Under the pieces are notes generated by a model that saw only the letters and a list, made by a program, of their open reading frames with translations, was not told the origin of the DNA and did not search any database. From Elusimicrobiaceae bacterium (GTDB lineage Bacteria; Elusimicrobiota; Elusimicrobia; Elusimicrobiales; Elusimicrobiaceae), in assembly GCA_017618215.1 (NCBI GenBank), contig JAFZUQ010000001.1:1-64000 (forward strand): DNA of 64,000 bases, read 5' to 3'. Both the position numbers and the translations under genes were made by a program. Shown here piece by piece: positions 1 to 15,000 of this stretch (within the stretch, counting starts at the first letter, position 1; each line of letters opens with the position of its first letter).

Positions 1-20
1 CTTTCCGGGAAACCGGTTCA

Positions 21-3000
21 ATGATGAAAACTTTAAACGGTGGTTTAGTTACCCTCAGGAATGCATTTATTGCCCCCGAAGGTGAAAACCCATTACGCAC
101 CATAAAAATGGCACCTACCAGAAGAGCCGCTGCAATTGCAGCCGGTATAACCGTAGCTGCTGCAAGTGCTATGTTAAGTACACCGGTCGCAATCGGTACG
201 ACTTTAGCGCTTGCCCCGATAATAGTATCTAAAGGAACTACTTCAACTGAAGACAAAGATATATCAGACAATATCCTTTCCCCCGGTCTTTTTGCCTATT
301 TCCATCAAATGAGCAGAGATCCTTGGCGCAAAGATAAAGAAATTATACCTGAAGAACCTAAAAAAACGAACCATGCACCGGCCGGATTTAAATCTATTTC
401 CGAGTTAATCAAAGAAGCCGTGATTAATGGCCTTCCGTATGAAAAGGCAATGGAAATCGGTTACAATAGCGAAGATCCTGAAGAAGGTAAACGCCAACTA
501 AGAGATTATATCCTGTTTGTGCAAGAAGGTAAAAAGGCAGCGGCAAATAAAACAAAAGATTTAACCAAATTTATTAAAGGTAAATATAAAAAGTATTTTA
601 ATAATAACAGCAAACCTTTATCTATTTTGTTCATAACGGACGATAGTTTTACTTTAGATGAAATAGGAAACAATTCTTGGTTAAAAAAAGAAGTAAAAAT
701 TATTGATATAGCGACAGATTATAATCAAGCCTATGAATTATTAACAAATAACGAATATGATTTCGTAATTTCTAAAAAATTTGGAAAAAAGGCCATGGAA
801 AATATGGCAGATTATATAAAAGAAAATGCTCATATTCCGTTTATTTTATATTCTAATGCCAAATATTTAGATAAAGATACACAAAGTATTTTCGACGGGT
901 TTTTGCCATCTTCAAATAATTATATGCAAGAAGTTATAAATTATGCGAGCAATTTCCATTTTAAAGAACAAACAGATATTCATGGTTTTGCGGAAGAAAA
1001 TTATATTCCTTATTATTATGACAGACCTTTTAATAAAGACATAAAAAAGATGCACATTTTGATAGTCGGTGAAAGCATAGGTTTATTTGACAAATTAAAA
1101 TTAAAACATTCCTCGCTTGCCGAATATATTGAAACATTGGATTTTGCCGATAAAGGCTATGAAGTTATAGAAAAATTAAAAAAGAATCCAAATAAATACG
1201 ATATAATTTTTACAAATTTCTTTACATCCGACGATATGGGGGAAGATATAGCTCACTACGTTTATCAGGAAGGTTTAAATATTCCTGTAATACTCTCAGA
1301 TGACATAGACTTACCCTTTAAAAACTTATTTTTGCAAAAGCATTTTGCAGGATATTTAGATATGGCTTTAAATGATGCGACAAGTATCATCAGCTATGCA
1401 AGTAATATTATACCCGATTACGGAAACAGACCCAAATTTATAAAAGAAAATTATAGTGATGCGCCATATAAGGTACCGTTTAATACGTCGGTAAAAAAGA
1501 TGCGCATCCTAATAGTAAATGATTCCGGTAAATTGTTTGCGGATATTCAGGAATTTTTGGCTAAATATTCGCACAGGCAATATATTGAAAAAGTCGATTT
1601 CGTTACAAGCGCAGCGGAAGCTTTGGAAAGATTGCAAAAGGATCCGAATCAATATGACATAATCTTTACCGATTATTATATGGATGACGGCAAAGGGCAA
1701 GATATTTCCAAATATGTGCATAATAAGCAATTAAATGTACCCGTAGTGCTCCTTTCGGGAATGGACTACCCGTTTGATGTCTTGTTTAACCAAAAGTATT
1801 TTTCAGGTTATTTAAATATACATAACAATAACTATAACGAAATATACAGCCTTGCAAGTAATATGTTAACCCAAAACGGCCAAACACCTATCTTCCAACC
1901 TAAAAACTATGTCTATGGGGAATATGAAGAACCATTTAACACAAACGTCAAAAAGATGAGAATTTTGGTGGTAAATGATGTAAAAGGTGCAGTATATACG
2001 CCAAATAAATATACAGATGCAAATCCCTTTGCCGAATATGTTGAATCATTTGATTATGTAGGGTCTTTTGGCTTAGCAAAACAAATATTAACAGATGCAC
2101 CTGATGGATATGACATAATTTTTGTGGATTCTTTTATGAATGGCGGTAATTACAGGGATTTCGCGAAATTTGTTTATGAACATAATTTAAATATCCCCGT
2201 AATTTTATACTCATATAATTCTTATAGTGCCAGAAAATTATTTGATGAACATGTTTCCGGATTTATGGACCCTGACGGGAATGATTATGACCAAGTAGTA
2301 AGTTATGCCAGCAATATGTTAGTTGCCCAAGGTAAGACAAAATCGGCTTTTAATGAAGGAAACTATATTGAAGCAAAGTATGAGGGCACAATTAATACCA
2401 ATGTCAAAAAGATGAATATTTTGATAATCAATGACGGCTATCCTTATAGAGTCAGTCCGGATAAATATAAAGAATTTGCCGATTATGTGGAATCAATTAA
2501 AGTTATCAGGAGTATTGAAGAAGCAAAAACAGCATTGCATGATGCCCCTAATACATATGACATAGTTTTTGTGGATTCTTTTATATTCGACGGAAGTTAT
2601 AAAGATTTTGCCAATTATGTCTACAATAATAATTTAAATATTCCCGTTATTATGCTTTCAAATAACTCCTACACAAACGAAAGATTATTTAAAGAACATA
2701 TTTTAGGATATTTAGATGATGCTTATAATGACTATGAAGAGATTATAAAGTATGCCAGTAATTTTCTAGTTGATCAAGGTAAAACCAAACAAGCGGAGCC
2801 GAAAAAATCTATAAAAAATAATTTCGTTAAAGGGAATTTTGAATATAATGATTATGACAAACCGTTTAATCCTAATAGCGGTAAACTTTCTATCTTAATT
2901 GCTAATGATAATAAAACATATCTGGATAAGGTTCGAGCGATCGCACAAAAACCGGAATTAAAAGATTTTATAGAAAGGATAGATTTTGTTCACAGCGCAA

Positions 3001-6000
3001 CTGAAGCCATAGATAAATTAAGGAAAAATCCTTCTGCCTACAATATAATATTTACTGATAACTTTATGGGAGAAGAACGTGGAAAAGAAATTGCACAGTA
3101 TGTTTATGAGAAAGGTTTAAATATTCCTGTAATATTATCTGCGGGGGTAGGGGGCATAGCTGAAGATTTATTCGACGAACATTTTGACGGATATATAGAT
3201 GCCTATCTTAATCTTTCCGATAAACTTTTTAACTATGCAAGTAATATTGTCGCACAACAAAAAGAAAATATACCGGCAAGCTCAAAAGCATCTCCCAAAC
3301 AAAACAATGGTTCGTGGCAAAATTTTAAGAGTTTAGCCTTTCCTTTAATCTCTTTGGGCGTATTAGGGCTCGGTTTGGCTTTGGGTATTGATTTAGGAAA
3401 TGATATTCCGGCAACTTTGATGACGGCCGGTATGCCTTTTATATTTACCAGATTATCAGTTAGAAAAAAAGTTAAAAAATTACCTCAGGACGTACAAGAT
3501 TTTATAGAATTAAGAGACGAATTTTCTCCTCAGCTTTTCCGTAATAGATATTTAACCCCGGAAGAAGCCCAAAATATGAAAAGAATTTTGGGTGAAGATT
3601 TCTTCAATTTGTGGCAAACATATTACAATAAAGACCTCAGAACCATGGCTGTTAAGTCCCCTGAGCTTATTGAAGAACTTATGGAATATTCTAATCACTA
3701 TGAAAACACCTTGAAAAGCCAAATTAAGGCAAGATTTACCGGTACAAATCCGTTATACGTCTTCACAATGCGTGATTTGACAAATAATTTCATAGAGGCC
3801 TTAAAATCCGGTAAAACTATGGAACAGGCGGTTATGGAATTTGGGGCGGCGATGTTTGAATATCACAAGAAGATATATCAAATAGATAAATTTCTCGACT
3901 TCAAAAAGTTATTTAGGCAGGTAAATTGGGATGCAATAGAAAACCCCAGCATATATAATACTAATTTTGGCGGATTAGAAACCTTTGATGTAAGTTCCAA
4001 AATAGGTTTCGGTAAATTACATAATAGAGGTGTATACAAAGGGGTATCTGTTCATATAAATGATGTTGCTTACAGTGAATATTTGGGTGAGCTTACAACT
4101 GATTATGAGCATCCGGATAATTACAAAGGAGTAAATTTAGCCCATCGTTCGCAAGCCAGCCCTTACGGTGTTGATATTGATTATCCTAATTTAAAAGTAT
4201 ATGGATATAATAATAATGCCCGTCTTTTTAAAGTTTTGCAAGAAGATTGGGAAATATTAAAACCTTTAGCAGAGAAATATGATACCGGAATCCCTTTAAC
4301 CGAGGCTGACATTAAAACTATTCACAATACCATTGCGGATATAAGTTATATTTTCACAAATGCCGTACCTTTTCATAGAGGCAGTTCTTCCTCCAATTTA
4401 ATTATTGTTTATGGGCTTTATCAAATGTTCGGTATTAAGGCCCCTCAAGTTAAAATAGGACGAGCTTTAGATTTATCTGCATTTGGAACAACACCTGAAG
4501 CATATAAAAATGATTGGTTAAATTTATTTAACGGGGAATTTACCTATAAACAACCTTCTGATAATCAAAGTAAGCAAAATGCTTTTAGTCAAGTAGTATC
4601 CTCTGCTATACGCTCTGCCTTATCTATTGCAGCTATCGGTTTAGGGCTCTACTCCGCTTTCAGAGGTTTTCATAATACGTTTGACGGATCAAATATCAAC
4701 GACTTAAATTTAGCAAGCAATCTGCTTGCTTTGTCAGGTTTTTTCGATCTTGGTAATAGAGACCTAATAAAGCTTCAAACCCCAGAAGAAAAGTTGGATT
4801 TAAAAAATGATATTGTTAAAGCTAAAAATGTGAAACCGATCAAGGGCCAACCGGTTGATGCTTATGCAGTTTGGGGATTGATAGATCAGTTTGGTAAAAC
4901 CCGTGCTTATTTTAAGTTGACAATACCGGAAGAAATTGACGGCGCAATTCTATTAGATAGAGTAGTAACCGAAAATGGCCTCCAAGATGACAATTCTTTA
5001 ATAATTTTTGAATATCCTAAAGTTTTGTCTACAAAATCTTCTGATTTATCACAAGATATAGTTTCACAAATTCAAGACGAAAAAAATAAAATTATTAATT
5101 ATGTGCGTGATGGTAAGAGAAGGGCCCAAGTTCCTTTAATAACCAGTGCTATAAATACTTCCGGTTTCGTGTTAGGAAATAAAATAGTAACAGATCATTA
5201 TGGGAATATCGTCAGTGATCTTAGAAGTATTTCTAAAGAAGCCTTAACTGCTTTAAAAAATAAACCCATCACACTGGAAGAATGGCAACAGATTGCTGAT
5301 TTATTTGAAAAATTTGAAAAAGCCGGTTTCATACATGGCGATTTGACACATAACCTCTTTTTTAGACGTGATGATAATGGCAAACTTCATGTTTCTTTAA
5401 TAGATTTTGAAAATGTTACTAATTCATGGGGATATGATCATTTCCTTAAAATAGTGTCTGATAAATTAGAAGCTATCGGTGCAAAAGAGAAAGCCCCGCT
5501 TAGAGAAGATTTTGAACCCACTTCTTGGGAATATAATATACGCAAAGCCCTTAACCGCTTAGATTTGCCGATGGCTGCTATTGCTATCGGTTTAGGGCTT
5601 TATTCTTTACTTCATCCCACAACAGGGTCATTACTATTGGCTACTTTACCGATTTGGGCAAGTAAACTTTCGGTACTTCAGCCTAATAATTCAAGAGATA
5701 AATTCTTTAATTTACATAAACAGTTTGAGCCGGAGCTTTTTACAGGTGAACCTTTAACTGAGGAAGAAAAACAAAACATGAAAGAGATTTTGGGGGAAGA
5801 TGCCTTCAATGTTTGGCAAAAATACTACAATCAAGATTTAAATAAAATTGTCGCAGAAAACCCAGGAGATTTGGAAGATCTTATAAAATATTCCGTTCGT
5901 TATGAAACTGTCTTGAGTTCGAGAGCAAGTAAAATTTTCGGCGGAACAAATCCCTTATATGTTTTTACTTCACGTGATATAACAAAAAATTTTATTAATA

Positions 6001-9000
6001 ATTTGCAAAACGGTCAAACAATGGAAAATGCCATAGAAAATCTTGGTGAAGATATGGCTGCTTACCATCGCAAAGTAGCACAAATCAAAATGTTGAAAAT
6101 GCATAAACAACCGACTTGGAAATTCGGGCCTGGTTGGGATGAATTTAATAATGATATCTTTTTGGAACAGGTTTCACATTCTGACATGTGGGCAGGTCGT
6201 TTTCGTACCAAAAATGATGCTGTAAATAATAATGTCTCCAAGGATAATTATGCAGAATATTTAGAGGATATGCTCAATTCCTCACCTAATAGGCCGAAAA
6301 CTTATAAGGGCTTAGAATTATCGACAATTTCAAAAATTCCGGAAATAAGATTTGCCAGTATTAATCACCCCAGGTTTATTACTCAAAGAGATCTTTTTTT
6401 TAAAGTTCTTCAGGAAGATTACGACAATATAAAACCTTTAATAGGTAAAGTACAACAAGGCGGGAAATTAACTGAAGCCGAACGTAAGATATTAGATGAT
6501 AATATCGCAGATATCAGCTATATCTTTACAAATGTTATGCCATTTTGGAGGGGTACTGCCTCTATTAATTTAATTATTGTTTACGGGCTTTATGAAATGG
6601 CTGGCATAGAGGCCCCCGGAGTAAAAGGCGGACGTTCGCTGGATTTATCGGCTTTCTCTACAACGCCTAAAGATTATAAAAAGAATTGGCGCAACTTATT
6701 CGATGGGGAATTTCGCCCGGTAACTGCCGAAAAAGAGACTTCAACAAAATTAAATTTTAAAAAATATATTTTACCTGCAATAGGTATTGGTTTAGGACTT
6801 TATGCTTTAACTCATCCTGATACTACACCGCTGACTTTGATGGCAGCTTCCATTCCGTTTGTTGGAACTTTTGCTAACTTCGGAGAAGGGAAAGAGACAG
6901 AATATTTCTTAAATTTGAGAAGAAACTTTAACTCTAGTATTTTTAGAGGGCCGGTTCTGAACCAAGAAGAACAAGAGAATATGCGAAAAGCATTAGGCTC
7001 AGAATTTTATGATTTATGGCAGAAATTTTATAATGTCGACCTTGAAGAATTAGCAAATGATTATCCGGAAGAATTAACAGAATTTATTAAGTATTCCAAC
7101 CGCTATGAAACTGTCTTGCCGAGTTTAAATTATGGCGAAGATGGCGGAACAAATCCTCTATATGTTTATGCTATGAAAGAAATGACAGAAGCTTTCGAAG
7201 AAGATTTATTACAAGGCAAAACCGTGAGGCAAGCTGTTGAAAAGATGGGTAATTTAATGTTTCAATATGGTTTGAATATTAATAAAATTAGGATGTTCAA
7301 ATTATATAAAAATAATGGGGAACAAATAGATTGGGCTGATGTTAATGAGCCTTTATTTTATGATGAGATGGATAATGTTTATGCAGGCAAGAGTGCAGCA
7401 TATAAAATCGGTTTTGGTATTTTTAACTTAACAGGTTCAACGTCCAGAACATCTTTTGGTGAAGAGCGTTATAGTGAATATCTTGATGAGCTTTTGGCAT
7501 CTTACGGACGTCCCAAGAGCTATAAAGGGATAAATCTTTCATACTTTGATGTTAAGAATAAACATGGCTATAAAGTCATAGAACATCCTGCCGGGGTGAC
7601 TGAGAAAGATAATAATATTGATCGTGCTTTTGAGGTCATTCAAGAAGATTTCAATAAAATAAACCCGATAATAATGAAGGCAAGAAGCGGAAAAAACTTG
7701 ACAGGGCAAGAAAGAAGAATTTTAGATAATAATATTGCGGAAATAAGTTATATATTTTCGAACGTAAAACCTTTCTTCCGTGGCAGTGCTTCAGCCAATT
7801 TGACAATAGTTTACGGCCTTTATCATATGGCCGGAATTGAAGCACCTCAAGTTAAAATCAGACGGGCATTAGATATGTCTGCCTTCAGCACTACTCCGTG
7901 GCAATATGAAGGGCATTGGCTTGATTTATTTGGCGGGGAATTTCGCCCGGTAACTGCCGAAAAAAAGACTTCAACAAAATTAAATTTTAAAAAATATATT
8001 TTACCTGCAATAGGTATTGGTTTAAGTTTATTTTCACTTTTCAATAGTGTTGATACTTCTATTTCAAATATGGGGTTTACTTTAGCGGCGATGCCGCTTT
8101 TGGGTGGTTTTTTAGACAGAAATTCCATATCGACAGAAGTAAAGCAATTTATTGATTTTAGGGAAGATTTTAATAAAGATCTTTTCCAAGGCCCTTATTT
8201 AACTGATGAAGAAAAGGCAAAACTAAAGGAAATATTAGGAGAAGAAACATTTAATTTGTGGCAAAAGTATTATAATCAGAAACTCAAAAAAATGGCTGTT
8301 AAAGACAGCGAAAATATTCAAGAATTGGCAGAATATTCAAATGAAAATACTTTGCCTTCCTTAAATAATCGTTTTAAAGGGACAGATCCTTTATATGTTT
8401 ATGCCATGAAAGAAATGCAGGAAACTCTTGAGAAAGATTTGTTAAACGGAACCACATTTAAAGAAGCGGTTAAATTTTTAGGATATTCAATGTACTCTAA
8501 TCATTTGACTGAAAATAAAATAAAAACATTTTTGAAATATAAAAAAAATAATTCCCCTGTAGATTGGTATTATGTTGAAAAACCACACCTCTATAATTAT
8601 GATTATGATTTTAAATTGGCCGGAGGTATACCTGTTATTTATTTAACGGGTTTTGGCCTTTTAAGTAAAGATGAGGGTGTTGCCTTTACCCCATTTGACC
8701 AACACGGATACGGCGAATATTACAATGAATTGCGCTCAAGTTCGTTGAGACCGAGAAAGAATAAAGGAGTATATTTGTCTTATTATTCCGAAGAAAAATA
8801 TAAATTTCTTAACAGTGATTTGGAATATATATATCATCCCCCTGCTGCGGTAAAGGAAGACGATTTAAATAATATAGATAAAATGTTTGAGGTCATTCAA
8901 AAAATTTATGATGAAAATATTGAACCCATAGTTGAAAAAGTTAATAATGGGGGTGTCTTAACTGAACAAGATATAAATATTTTGCATAATAATATTGCCG

Positions 9001-12000
9001 AAATCAGCTATTTCTTTACAAATGTAAAACCTTTTTACCGCGGTAGTGCTTCCGCCAATTTGGCAATAGTTTATGCTCTTTATCATATGGCAGGTATCAA
9101 AGCCCCAAAAGTTAGAATCGGCCGTGCATTGGACTTATCTGCATTTTCCACCACATTAGAACAATATCAAGATGTTTGGCTTGATTTGTTTGACGGTAAT
9201 TTTATCTATCGAACAGAACAAACGGAGTATCCTGCAATTGATAAACAAAATGTGCAGCCTGCAGAGCAAGTTCCTGCAGGGGGGAGGAAAGTTCAAAAGA
9301 AAATAATACCATCAGAAGGTTTTCCTGCAGAAAATCTTTTTACTTGGGATTATAAAGATAATAGCCTTAGAAATATAAAATCTGCTAAATGGAGAATGAG
9401 AGACTTCTTGCCTGTTAGTTTTAGAAAAAAACCTTATCTTTACAGAGGTATGGTATTACAGACTTACAAAGATTTAAAGGATATTTTAAAATATGGATTA
9501 GCTGTTGGCAGAACGAATGAAGGAGTAAATTATTTGACGCCGGATCATAATTGGGCAGTAAGTTTTGCTAAACGTTTTGAATTGGGCGGGGTAGCCCCTG
9601 TTATGGTCAAGATCAAATCTGATGACAGTTATCAAATTGCTGAAGAAGTTTTGGCTGGTGATATAGATGTAAACGATATTGAAGAAGTAATAGTTTGGGC
9701 GGAAATTGATGGTAAAATCGGTTGGTATCAAGCAGTTTTGGATAATAATGGAGAAGTTGTTTTGTATCCTACTGAAGATATGGATATAATTGATTCTAAT
9801 AAAAATACTAATCGATCTCCATCTAAATTACCGAGTTGGGTTTTACCTGCAGTCGGTGTTGGTTTACTCGCCGCTACTTTAAGTAATCCTGTAATTTCAA
9901 CGTTAGCTTTAGCGGCTTTACCGCTTTTTGTAAGTACTAATCCTCTTTCTAATCAAAATACAAACGGTATTTCCGCGCGCCCTTTGTTTACACAAGAGTA
10001 CATAAATTCCAAAGAATATCTTGATAGTGCTTTTCATATGGAAAATCTTTTGCCTCCCGGTTTTATAAATTCAAAAACGATTGTTAGGGGTATGACACTT
10101 AGAACTTATAAAGATTTGAAAGGAGTTTTTGACGGTTTATCCGGCAGTAAAACCGATCCTGCGGAGGGGAAAGGGCTGGTACACTTTACCTCCGAAATTG
10201 AAACCGCAATTGATCATTCAATTCATTATGAACACGGTCATTTACCTGTTTTGGTTAAGATCAATAAAGATGAAGATTTTAGAGTTTGGAATAATGTGTT
10301 TACATTTGATTATGTAGATGGCGATGATATATTAAGTGTCTTGGTATGGGCGAAATTAGGTAATAAAAAGGGTTGGTGGAAAGCTATACGTAATAATAAC
10401 GGGGAAGTTGTTTTGCTCCCTACCGAAAATATGCAAACTTTTGAAAACACATTCACCTCTGCCGAAAAACCTTTAAATCTTAAAACGGATATCGCGGAAG
10501 CAACCCCTGTTAAACAACATAAGGTTATGAGATTAAAAGATTCCAAAGGTAACGTAAAAGCATATTATAAGAGGGCCCGTAAAGAAGAAGCAGATAGAAC
10601 TAAACTTTTTGATAAGATTGTGAAAGCAAATAATTTAAAAAATAAATATTCCTTAATAGAATTTGAATATCCACAAGTTTTATCTACAGAAATATCTGAT
10701 TTGCCTGATGAAATTGTAAAAGATATAAAATCGCACTATAAGTTTAATAAAGATTTACCCGTTGACATGATATTAACCCCCGTAAATACCAAAGGGCATT
10801 ATGTATATACAAATTCTAATCATCCTTTGAAATTTTTAAAAGGAAAACAGATAACTAATGAAGAATGGGAACAATTTGTAAATCTGGTTAAAGACTTTAA
10901 TAATGCCGGTTTTTATCATACTGATTTGGGAAATAATGCATTTTTTTGGCGTGATCATAAAGACGGCAAACTTAATATTACGTTTATAGATTTTGATTAT
11001 AAAGATAATTCCGGATATTCTAATAAATGGGACGACATGAATGAAGTAGAGTCTATGCGTCTTGAATTTGAATATGTCGGTGCAAAAGAAAAACCTACCC
11101 CCGCTGAAAAGCTTTTAAACCTCAAAACGGATATTGTGGAAGCAACGCCAGTAGAAGATGCTTTTTTTGTTCTAGAATTAAAGGACAAAGACGGTAAAAC
11201 AAGAGCATATTATAAGCGTGTTGAACAATCAGAAATTAAAAGAATGAAATTGTTTGATAGAATATTTAAGCATAATAATATGTCCAATAAATATTCTTTG
11301 CTTGAAATTGAGTATCCGCGAATTTTATCTACAAGTTTGTCTCGCTTATCTAATCAAATCATAAAAAAGATAGAGTCAATATTTTATGGAGAAATTCATA
11401 CTCCCAATAGCATTATAATGTCATCTGTAAATACTTCTGGGTATGCTATCTTTAGAGAAGATTCACATGCTCTAGTAGCATTAAAATATAAACCGATAAC
11501 TAATGAAGAATGGCAGCAAGTTGTTAATTTTATTAAAGATTTAAATAGTCAAGATTTTTATCATACTGACTTAGAAAACAATTTATTTTTTAGACGTGAT
11601 GAAAATGGTAAACTTATTGTCACTATAATAGATTTTGATGATATTTATAATTTTTATAATGAATTTTACCGACATATTGACATTTCCAACCTCGAAGTAA
11701 TTCGTATCCATTTAGAATCTATCGGTGCAAAAGAAAAAAGTACTTCCGAAACTATAAATAATAATTCTTCATTTAAATTACCTAGTTGGGTTTTGCCTGC
11801 CGTCGGTGTTGGTTTACTTGCCGCTACTTTAAGTAATTCTGTAACAGCGTCACTTGCTTTAGCGGCTTTACCTATTTTGGTAAGTATTCAGCCTATAACA
11901 CAGAATGATCAAGTTCAAAATTTTGTCAATTTGCGTAAGAAATTTGCCCCTGTTCTTTTTAGCGGTGCTCCGTTAACTGAAGAAGAAAGCAAAAAGATGA

Positions 12001-15000
12001 AGAAAATTTTAGGTAAAAAAACATTTAATTTATGGCAAAAATATTACAACAAAGATTTAACACAAATTGCACAGGAAAATCCGCAAGATTTAGAAAAACT
12101 TATAAAATACTCTAATCACTATGAAACTGCTCTACCTTCAAGAATAAATGAGATTTACGGTGGCACAAACCCATTATTTGTTTTTGGTATGAAAGAGGCT
12201 ACCGATAATTTAATTAAAAATCTGTTAAGCGGACAAACAATGCAAAGTACAATAGAAAATCTTGGGAAAGATATTTATGATTTCCACTATAAAATAGCAC
12301 AAATCAAAATGTTTAACAGGTATAAAGAGCAAGGCCTTGAAGTTGATTGGAATGATATAGAAAACCCTTCTATCAAATCTAAAGTATCTGATGCTTTTAT
12401 ATTTGACTTATATTTCGGCGTTTTACGCGATATGGATGGCCGGGCATATAATACTATTACTAAGGATAGTTATAGCGAATATTTGCAGGATATGTTGGAA
12501 TCTGACCCTAAAGAAGAATTCTATAAAGGGTTACAATTGTCCGTGGTTTTGAAAGATCGTAATATGGCTATTGTAGATCATCCTAACTTTAGTAATCAGC
12601 GGAATGCTTTCTTCCGAATATTGCAAGAAGATTTGGATATTATAAAACCTTTAATTCAAAAAGCACAATCGGGTAAGAGTTTAAATTTCTTTGAGAGGAA
12701 ACAGTTACATCTTACTATATCCGAAATCAGTTATATTTTTACAAATGTTATGCCTTTTGAAAGGGGGAGTGCTTCCGCTAATTTAGCACTTGTTCACGGG
12801 CTTTACCAAATGGCAGGCCTTGAAGCCCCGCAAATTAAAACAGGCCGTGCTTTAGATTTAGAGGCCTTTGCTACAAGCCCCGAACAATATAGAAAGAATT
12901 GGCTAAACTTATTTAACGGAAATTTTACTAAATATACCGAAACACCTTTAGCAGATATTACAAAAATAACACCGGTAGAAGATGCCTTCTTTGTAATGGA
13001 ATTAAGGGATGCTGAAAATAATATAAAAGCTTATTATAAACGTACTACCAAAGAAGAAATTAATAGAATGAAGTTGTTTGATAAAATATTCAGAAAGAAG
13101 ATATCCGGTAAATATTCTTTGCTCGGAATAGAATATCCTACAATTTTATCTACTAATTTATCTGCTTTACCTAATCAAATCGCAGAAGAAATAGAGGTCA
13201 AATTTTTCGGTGACAAAGATTTCCCAAGTAATATAATAATGACGGCTGTAAATACTTCCGGTTTTGCCTTACAAAGCAAATTAAAAATTGAAGGGAATAA
13301 AATCCGCGGTAATTTTGCCGAAGTAAAAGCAGAAGCCATGGAGGCTTTAAACGGGCAACCGATAACTAATGAAGAATGGAAACAAGTTATAAAATTGTTT
13401 ACTGATTTAAATAATGCCGGTTTCTATCATACCGATTTGGAAAATAACCTATTCTTTAGACGTGATGACAATGGTAAGCTTATTGTAACTATCATAGATT
13501 TTGAATATTATGAAGATTCCAATGATGATATGCTTGCATTAAAACAAATCGCCCTTAGACTAGAAGCAATCGGTGCTAAGGAAAGAACTCCCCATATAAG
13601 CATAATTGCTCCTATTATAGTAAACACAGGCAATACTAATTTAAATAAAGCTGATTCTAATTCGAAGCCAAAAGATATTTCGGCAAAAGTTTTGTTTAGT
13701 GAGGAATATAAAGAATTATATGATTTTTTAAATGATGATGACTATATGTATGAGCATTTACCTTCAGGGTTTGAGGAAGAAGATGCCCTTTTCCGGGGTA
13801 TGACACTTAAAGATTCAAAAGATTTAGAAAAGATATTTAAAGAAGGATTGCCAGGTAGACTGGGGGTTGGAGGAGTAGTAAATTTTATGGAATCTTTGGC
13901 TTTATATGCGATTAGTTATTCTTCGCAATATAATTATGGACATGTTCCCGTCTTAATTAAGATGAATAAATATGAAGGTGTTGAATGGTTTAGAGCAAGA
14001 GGGAGAGTATTTAGATTTTCAAATGTATCCCCTGACAAAATATCAGAAGTTTTGGTGTGGGCTGTAATAGATGGTAAAATGGGTTGGTGGCGTGCAAGTT
14101 TAGACAGTAACGGCGAAGTGGTTTTGCAACCAACTGATAATATGATAAATATTGATACACCGACAATTTCCTCTGCCTCCGCCAAGCCGGAAAGTTCTAC
14201 CGAAAAACCTTTAAACCTTAAAAAGGATATAGTGGAAGCTACCCCTGTTGAATATAAAAATCTTGTTAAGGAATTAAAAGATAAAGAAGGTAATATAAGG
14301 GCATATTATAAACGTGTAAAAAGAGTTGAGGAAATAGAAAGGACGGAACTATTTGGTACATTGGTAGAAAAATTTATTAGCAAATATCCTTTAATAAGTG
14401 TTGAATATCCAAAAGTTTTATCAACAAATTTGTCCGATTTATCTGATAAAGTCGCAAATAATATTATATCCTCATTTGACGATGAAGGTTTTAATCATCT
14501 GAAAGATATAATCATGGCTGCCGTTAATACTCTCACACCTGAAAATGCATCTGAGATATTAAATAGATTAGATGATTATCGTCAAGACAACAAAGATATG
14601 ATCATGACTGCTGTTACTACTCTTACACCTGAAAATACATCTGAAATATTAAATGGATTAAAAGAAAATCCAATAACAAATGAAGAGTGGGCGCAAGTTG
14701 TGAGTTTATTTACTGATTTAAATAATGCGGGTTTTTATCATACCGATCTAGAACATAATATTTATTTTATGCGTAATAAGGAAGGAAAACTTATTATGTC
14801 TGTAATAGATTTTGAGAAGTTGGTATTTCTAAGTAATGATATGGATGCATTAGAAGAAATAAGTTCTGGTTTAGAATCTATCGGTGCAAAAGAAAGAAGT
14901 ACTCCCGAAACCACAAATAATCAATCTTTTAAATTACCAAGTTGGGTTTTGCCTGCGGTCGGTGTCGGTTTGCTTGGTTTTGCTTTGGCAAATCCTTCAA

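Noticed and set aside
612..3260. CRISPR or tandem DNA repeat array
   Set aside because: The periodicity is at protein level (~120-160 codons) and the DNA units are diverged.
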